A DNA stretch of 10,818 bases from Gyrodactylus bullatarudis (Eukaryota; Platyhelminthes; Monogenea; Gyrodactylidea; Gyrodactylidae): NCBI GenBank assembly GCA_012064415.1, contig SSNU01001051.1:1-10818 (forward strand). The letters are read 5' to 3'. A model generated the notes under the pieces. That model was not told the origin of the DNA. It was given only the letters and a program-made list of their open reading frames with translations, and did not search any database. Position numbers and translations under genes: made by a program. Shown here piece after piece: positions 7,380 through 10,818 of this stretch. How positions within the stretch are numbered: the stretch's first letter is position 1; the number at the start of each line of letters is the position of its first letter.

Positions 7380-7551
7380 CCGGATAGCGTACGTAAAGTC
7401 GAGCTTCGTTGATCAAATCATTCATGGGATTGGATTCCAGTGAGGCAAAAAACATATCAGCGAGTATAGGACCGATTGGACTGCCCATAGTCACTCCATC
7501 TATTTGTTTATAGCAGCATCCAACAAACTTAAAGTCAATATTCTGAATATT
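6653..7551 (-). mobile_element. Penelope-like element remnant (RT end plus GIY-YIG)
   Basis: Minus-strand reading gives the second half of a PLE: RT motifs (DGVTMGSPIGPILADMFF, YVRYPDDTLLV), a thumb and a C-terminal GIY-YIG endonuclease. The 5' half of the element and the end of the GIY-YIG region are missing. A one-base frameshift separates the two readable parts at about 7351-7358. On the left it runs straight into the LINE endonuclease. Above 7551 a stop and AT-rich sequence follow with no PLE similarity, so the copy is truncated at both ends. Confidence 0.92.
7309..7551 (-). pseudogene. PLE reverse transcriptase fragment with YPDD box
   Basis: The frame is open from 7551 and reads DFKFVGCCYKQIDGVTMGSP then IGPILADMFFASLES, the classic PLE/telomerase-like RT block, and ARLYVRYPDDTLLVLE, the catalytic box. 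PLEs normally have YVDD; here the second residue is Pro (codon CCG), probably inactivating, although both Asp residues remain. From about 7358 the frame turns to nonsense (CGCNTDKPQLYP) while the true continuation lies in the next frame. The upstream TAA (7552-7554) marks where PLE similarity ends. Confidence 0.88.
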
Positions 7552-8112
7552 TTAAGGTAGAGAGATGATTTTCATTGTATGAAATTTTGTCAGGCTCAAA
7601 AATAATAATTTTGAAGTTATCGCGATGCTTTAGTTTAATTTCAATATTATTTGGTTTTTCAAATTTTTATTCGGTGATTTCAATTTTTATTCATGTAAGA
7701 TATTTGTTGTGAATTCGTGATAGAATATTAAAACAGTACCTCAAAATCGAAAAATAATACTTTTCAAATTTTTTAATTCTCAAAATATTATTTTTAGGTA
7801 TTAGTTTTTGAGGCTCTACTCATTAGTAATCTTTGAGGTTATTTATCCTAGCAAATTATTCAGCAACAAAAATCATCTCTTCACCTCAAAACTGTGGATT
7901 GTGATCATTGGTATGAATGAAATACCATGCTATAATTAAGTATTATTTTAATACCTTACTTCCAATTCTGAACTGTGATTAGAGTAGAGCTCAATTTTAA
8001 CAACATTACAATTCTCGAACTGATTTTGGTAATGAACAGATAGAGAGGATTTTATTTATGTAAAAATCTATTCTCGGAACTATCTGAGAACAAAGGTAGA
8101 AATTCCCAAAAA
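7552..8112. other. AT-rich noncoding stretch with one dispersed short repeat
   Basis: No gene is visible. Bases 7783-7827 (ending GGCTCTACTCATTAGT) recur with small changes at 8389-8432 (GGCTCTAGTCATTAGT), see the separate repeat entry. The rest carries A/T runs and stops in all frames. Confidence 0.5.
7783..7827 (+). repeat. Short dispersed direct repeat, copy 1
   Basis: AAAATATTATTTTTAGGT and then GTTTTTGAGGCTCTACTCAT followed by TAGT match 8389-8432 in the same orientation with a few substitutions and short indels. The family and its ends are unknown. Confidence 0.5.
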
Positions 8113-8180
8113 GTCGAAGGGGTAAATACTTGAAAACGGGGGCAAACAATATCATACTATACCCACTAAGCCATCCCGAC
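8113..8180 (-). repeat. tRNA-like segment, possible SINE head or pseudo-tRNA
   Basis: On the minus strand TGGCTTAGTGGG (8173-8162) fits the tRNA box A consensus TRGCNNAGYNGG exactly. A weak box B candidate (GTTTTCAAGTATT) follows at about the expected distance. The segment starts GTCGGGA and ends TTCGAC, which can pair as a degenerate acceptor stem with two G-U pairs and a mismatch. The D stem can form but the anticodon and T stems do not fold properly. This is therefore not a functional tRNA; a tRNA-derived SINE is the likeliest origin. Confidence 0.3.
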
Positions 8181-8388
8181 CGCACGACGTAAAATTAATT
8201 CGATGCAAAATATCTTCCTTCTTTTCCAGAAATGTTGGAGTATTTTTAAATACATTTTCAAACTTAGCTTTCTATGCTTAAAATGCTTGTATATGCGGTA
8301 TACACTAAGGAGTTGAGCAGTCCTCTAACCCTGATGCCATGATAAAAAATTTTATCAAAATGGTTTTCAGAACAGAAAGAATAGCTGG

Positions 8389-8432
8389 TTAAAAATAATA
8401 TTTCAAGTTGTTTTGGGGCTCTAGTCATTAGT
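8389..8432 (+). repeat. Short dispersed direct repeat, copy 2
   Basis: Matches 7783-7827 in the same orientation; best conserved at GGCTCTASTCATTAGT. It lies about 600 bp from copy 1, with the tRNA-like segment between them. Confidence 0.5.
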
Positions 8433-9159
8433 CACGAAATCCACTATTATATTCATAATTTAGAAAATTACAAGGAGATGTCTTCAAAACCAATGTATAT
8501 TTCTCAGAGCATTAACAGTGAGGATACTTTAAAAATGGGGCTATTTCCAAACCCAAAATGTTATATATAAAATGTCTTGAGCTAAGAATTCTTTAAGATG
8601 TTAATCTACAAATTATGAAAGAAAAAGTATATAGGAAATAGAGAGTTATTATATTTTTTATTTTAATTACTTCTTTTTGTAGGGAAATTGGAATTTCATC
8701 GATTTATCAGATAATTGAAAAAGAATTCAAAAAAAAAATCTCTCTGTGACATTATCAAACGAAAGTTAAACTGAATGCCATAATTATAATTATCGGATAA
8801 TCAATTTGAACCAATTTTATCCGTCAATTCTAATCTAAAATATTCTTAGTTATGATAATTTCCAAAAATAGAATACATTAACATCATCATTATCAGACGA
8901 GGGGGCTTACAATTTACAACTTTTTCTTGAAAATGGCGATTTTCTCTGAACTTCATAAGTCATTTTCAAATCATTTTTCTAACGTTGATCCAAAATATCA
9001 GCATAAAACTAATTTCAAATCATCAGAATTAACAAAAACAGTTGGAAAATTTGAAATTCGGTGTATAAGAAAAAAATCTGCAAAGATTCACATTTTATAC
9101 ATAAAATTCCAGAAATCTGAATTTTAGCCTGTTCATGAGTAACATCATGTAAAGTTTTA
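8433..9159. other. Noncoding stretch, no supported gene
   Basis: The only open frame, 8927-9127 (+, 66 codons), is rich in Lys, Phe, Ser and Ile, as expected from AT-rich DNA. It shows no motif and lies next to the fold-back repeat, so I do not call it. Some of 8930-9159 may be part of the same dispersed repeat. Confidence 0.5.
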
Positions 9160-9480
9160 ATGATTTTTACAGAAATCTCAATTTTCATCAAGAATTCAGA
9201 TTTGTTAAAAATTTTTTGGAATCCTACTCATGCTGCCCACTTTTACCATTTGAAGAAAATCAATTCAACTAAATCTGATCTGATGCCTTATTATGGTTTG
9301 GGAGCGGAATTTCGATTTTTTGATAAATTCCACCTCTTGAAAATCAATGAAATTTCGATAATTCAAAACATAAATTTTTTTCAGAAATTTTTTCTTCAAC
9401 TGGTGAAAGTGGGCAACATGAGTAGGATTGCAAAAAATCTTGAAAACTTGAAAATGATGTGATAAATTATCACTGATAAT
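9160..9480. repeat. Fold-back (inverted-repeat) element
   Basis: Arms 9211-9259 and 9390-9438 are each 49 bp and inverted with respect to each other, with 45 of 49 bases complementary and a 130-bp loop between. Weaker similarity extends outward from both arms. Because of this symmetry both strands show an open frame containing NPTHAAHF or NPTHVAHF; those frames are a by-product of the repeat. A third, diverged copy of the arm sits at 3922-3970. It resembles a MITE-like or satellite-derived palindrome; no target site duplication was found. Confidence 0.7.
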
Positions 9481-10079
9481 GTATAAATCACAATTTTGTG
9501 AGAAATAATAGATGTGTATTTCTTCTTGCGTTGACGGTAACAAGTAGGAAAGTTGAAGAGGAATATTGTAACATGAAAATCTTGAGAGAGTTAACGATTA
9601 TCACGCAAAAATCTCAACTAAGCACATTAACAAAATAAGCATTTGAAGCTGTTTATTTACATTCATTTCAATGTTGTAAATCTCAAACTAAAAATTAGTT
9701 CATTCCCGTTCACATAGAGAGACATCAAGCGGGAAAATTTTGAATAACAGAAAATTTTAACCCAATGTTTCTATTTCATACTGTACAAGAACAAACAAGA
9801 TATCAGCATAGACTTGTGAGCTTTTTTATGTTTTGTTAAAACCCTTTATGTCCCATTTTTCCACCAGTGGAGCACAACACTTTGAGGGATAATTTCTTTT
9901 TGAAATATTTTATCACCCCTCATTATGAAGGAAATATATTAAGCTAAAAAATTATGTAAAATTCATAAAGATAGCTCTCACTGATGCTGACCAAAGATAC
10001 TTAAAGAAGGGAGATTTTTTGAAAATATTGTCAAATATTTGAAAAATATTTAGAACGTTTTTCTTGAAAACCTATTTGC
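9481..10079. other. AT-rich stretch without recognisable features
   Basis: Stops in all frames. No motif, RNA gene or repeat of another part of the window was found by eye. Confidence 0.5.
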
Positions 10080-10149
10080 TGAGTTCTTAGAAAGAAATAA
10101 AATAACTTTCATTCGTAAAACAATATCTGTAGATTTCAAATATTCATTA

Positions 10150-10255
10150 TTTTGTATTTGTATTTATCTACTACTATGCATTCAGATTCTCCTTATAAGT
10201 TGTATCTATATTTTTTATTTATTTTCAATATAAGATTTATGTCTAACAAAAAAAA
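10150..10255 (+). mobile_element. 3' end of a LINE copy, plus strand
   Basis: The sequence ends AATATAAGATTTATGTCTAAC followed by A run 10248-10255, closely matching on the opposite strand the tail of the main LINE (AAATATAAGAATTTATTTCT then AAC and six A at 4286-4291) and that at 2338. Upstream TTTTTATTTATTTT also recurs near the copy at 2338. The left limit is uncertain and no coding part of this copy can be recognised. Confidence 0.6.
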
Positions 10256-10387
10256 TCGCCTGCTTGGTATCTCTCTGATTTTAGAAGATAAATTAAGAAG
10301 AAAAGTGAAAAAGCTTACATAGGCCAAGGTAGTTGAAGATTTAAGGAATAGTTCTTTCGAACACATAAGTCTGGTTTGTATAATTTA

Positions 10388-10439
10388 ATGAAGAATTTCT
10401 CCTTCACCCAAACGTCTGTACTGTCATCACTGGGGTTTT
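10388..10439 (+). repeat. Right copy of the 52-bp inverted repeat
   Basis: Reverse complement of 1544-1595 with three mismatches. On this strand ATG at 10388 opens the short frame MKNFSFTQTSVLSSLGFL and a TAA at 10442-10444. It ends 28 bp before the ATG of the Penelope-like ORF at 10468, so here it would act as an upstream short ORF or leader if that PLE is transcribed through it. Confidence 0.85.
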
Positions 10440-10467
10440 TGTAAAAAATTGAAAAATTCGAAGCCTC

Positions 10468-10818
10468 ATGCCCTTCCTGCCTAGTTATCGTTGTATCTTT
10501 CTTAAGGTGATCGTTCCCTCTAGTTTACAACTTTCTGATTGTAAAAATTTTTGTATCCCCAAACGTAAGAATGAAATTGAAGACAAAGCAGCCTTTGAAC
10601 GTTTAATGTATGAACTGGGTCTATCTAATAATCGCAAGGATGACTCTAATACAGCGAAGTTCAAACTTGATCTTTTGACTATTTATAGGAGTTTTGATCG
10701 TAAACCATTAAAATCTAGTTTACTTACTAATAAACATTTTAAAGCACTTAAAGAACTAAAATCTAATGAAAGCATATTTTTAACAAAACCTGACAAGGGA
10801 AAAGGTATAGTAATTATG
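10468..10818 (+). CDS. Penelope-like element ORF, N-terminal part (runs off window)
   Basis: The frame is open from just after a TGA at 10450-10452 to the window end; the first ATG is at 10468, giving 117 codons. LSDCKNFCIPKR (residues 22-33) matches the NFCIPPKRL-like block near the start of PLE proteins, FERLMYELGL follows, and FKALKELKSNESIFLTKPDK with GKGIVIM (98-117) is the first RT motif block, normally KPDKGxGVVI. So this is the N-terminus of a PLE reverse transcriptase that would continue with the palm and a GIY-YIG domain. No frameshift or stop is seen in the visible part, unlike the minus-strand PLE at 6653-7551. The two do not overlap in protein coordinates, so it cannot be said whether they are one family. 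The true start could lie upstream or elsewhere. Confidence 0.85.
   Translation, partial: MPFLPSYRCIFLKVIVPSSLQLSDCKNFCIPKRKNEIEDKAAFERLMYELGLSNNRKDDSNTAKFKLDLLTIYRSFDRKPLKSSLLTNKHFKALKELKSNESIFLTKPDKGKGIVIM

Noticed and set aside
8927..9127. 66-codon plus-strand open frame
   Set aside because: No motif and biased to AT-rich codons; adjacent to repeat sequence.
9160..9543. Overlapping open frames on both strands with similar peptides
   Set aside because: The similarity comes from the inverted repeat arms, not from two related genes.
1552..10431. A complete large DNA transposon bounded by the inverted pair
   Set aside because: The interior holds only LINE, PLE and repeat debris, no matching target duplication flanks the pair, and the transposase-like ORF lies outside; kept only as one hypothesis.
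1..10818. CRISPR array, LTR retrotransposon, prokaryotic operon or rRNA
   Set aside because: No regular spacer-separated repeats beyond the minisatellite, no gag-pol order or long terminal repeats, and no ribosomal sequence.

Overview
This is an AT-rich stretch of nuclear DNA from an invertebrate animal, most likely an arthropod. That placing is inferred from the mix of mobile elements: a non-LTR retrotransposon (LINE) of the CR1/Jockey group with an APE-type endonuclease, Penelope-like elements (PLEs) with a GIY-YIG domain, and a transposase-like protein family known mainly from arthropods and cnidarians. No ordinary host gene, tRNA-rich cluster or bacterial-style operon is visible. The window is a layered graveyard of transposable elements.

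Layout from left to right. Positions 3-1163 (+) hold the longest open frame, a transposase-like protein that is incomplete at both ends. It is followed at once, in the same frame, by a sliver of LINE reverse transcriptase (RT) around 1173-1214 (+). Then come AT-rich sequence, one half of a long-range 52-bp inverted pair (1544-1595), a roughly 30-bp minisatellite (1926-2126), a second LINE RT fragment (2127-2312, -) and a LINE 3' end (2338 upward, -). A degraded coding segment lies at 2954-3352 (+). A dispersed noncoding repeat lies at about 3867-3970.

The centre is a 2.4-kb, 5'-truncated LINE on the minus strand (6652 down to 4286). Its endonuclease, linker, RT and C-terminal region are all recognisable but broken by a stop, frameshifts and an 80-nt offset duplication. 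It abuts directly, in the same orientation, the GIY-YIG half of a broken PLE (7551 down to about 6653, -). From 7552 to 10150 there is no convincing gene: a tRNA-like (SINE-head-like) piece, a dispersed short repeat pair and a fold-back element with about 49-bp arms. At the right edge a LINE 3' end (to 10255, +) is followed by the other half of the 52-bp inverted pair and by the N-terminal part of another PLE on the plus strand (10468 to the window end), which runs off the window.

The pieces do not form a pathway. What links them is shared ancestry: at least three LINE RT pieces belong to one family and differ mostly at silent positions, several LINE 3' ends share a tail ending in TCTAAC plus a run of A, and the 52-bp sequence occurs twice in opposite orientation 8.8 kb apart.
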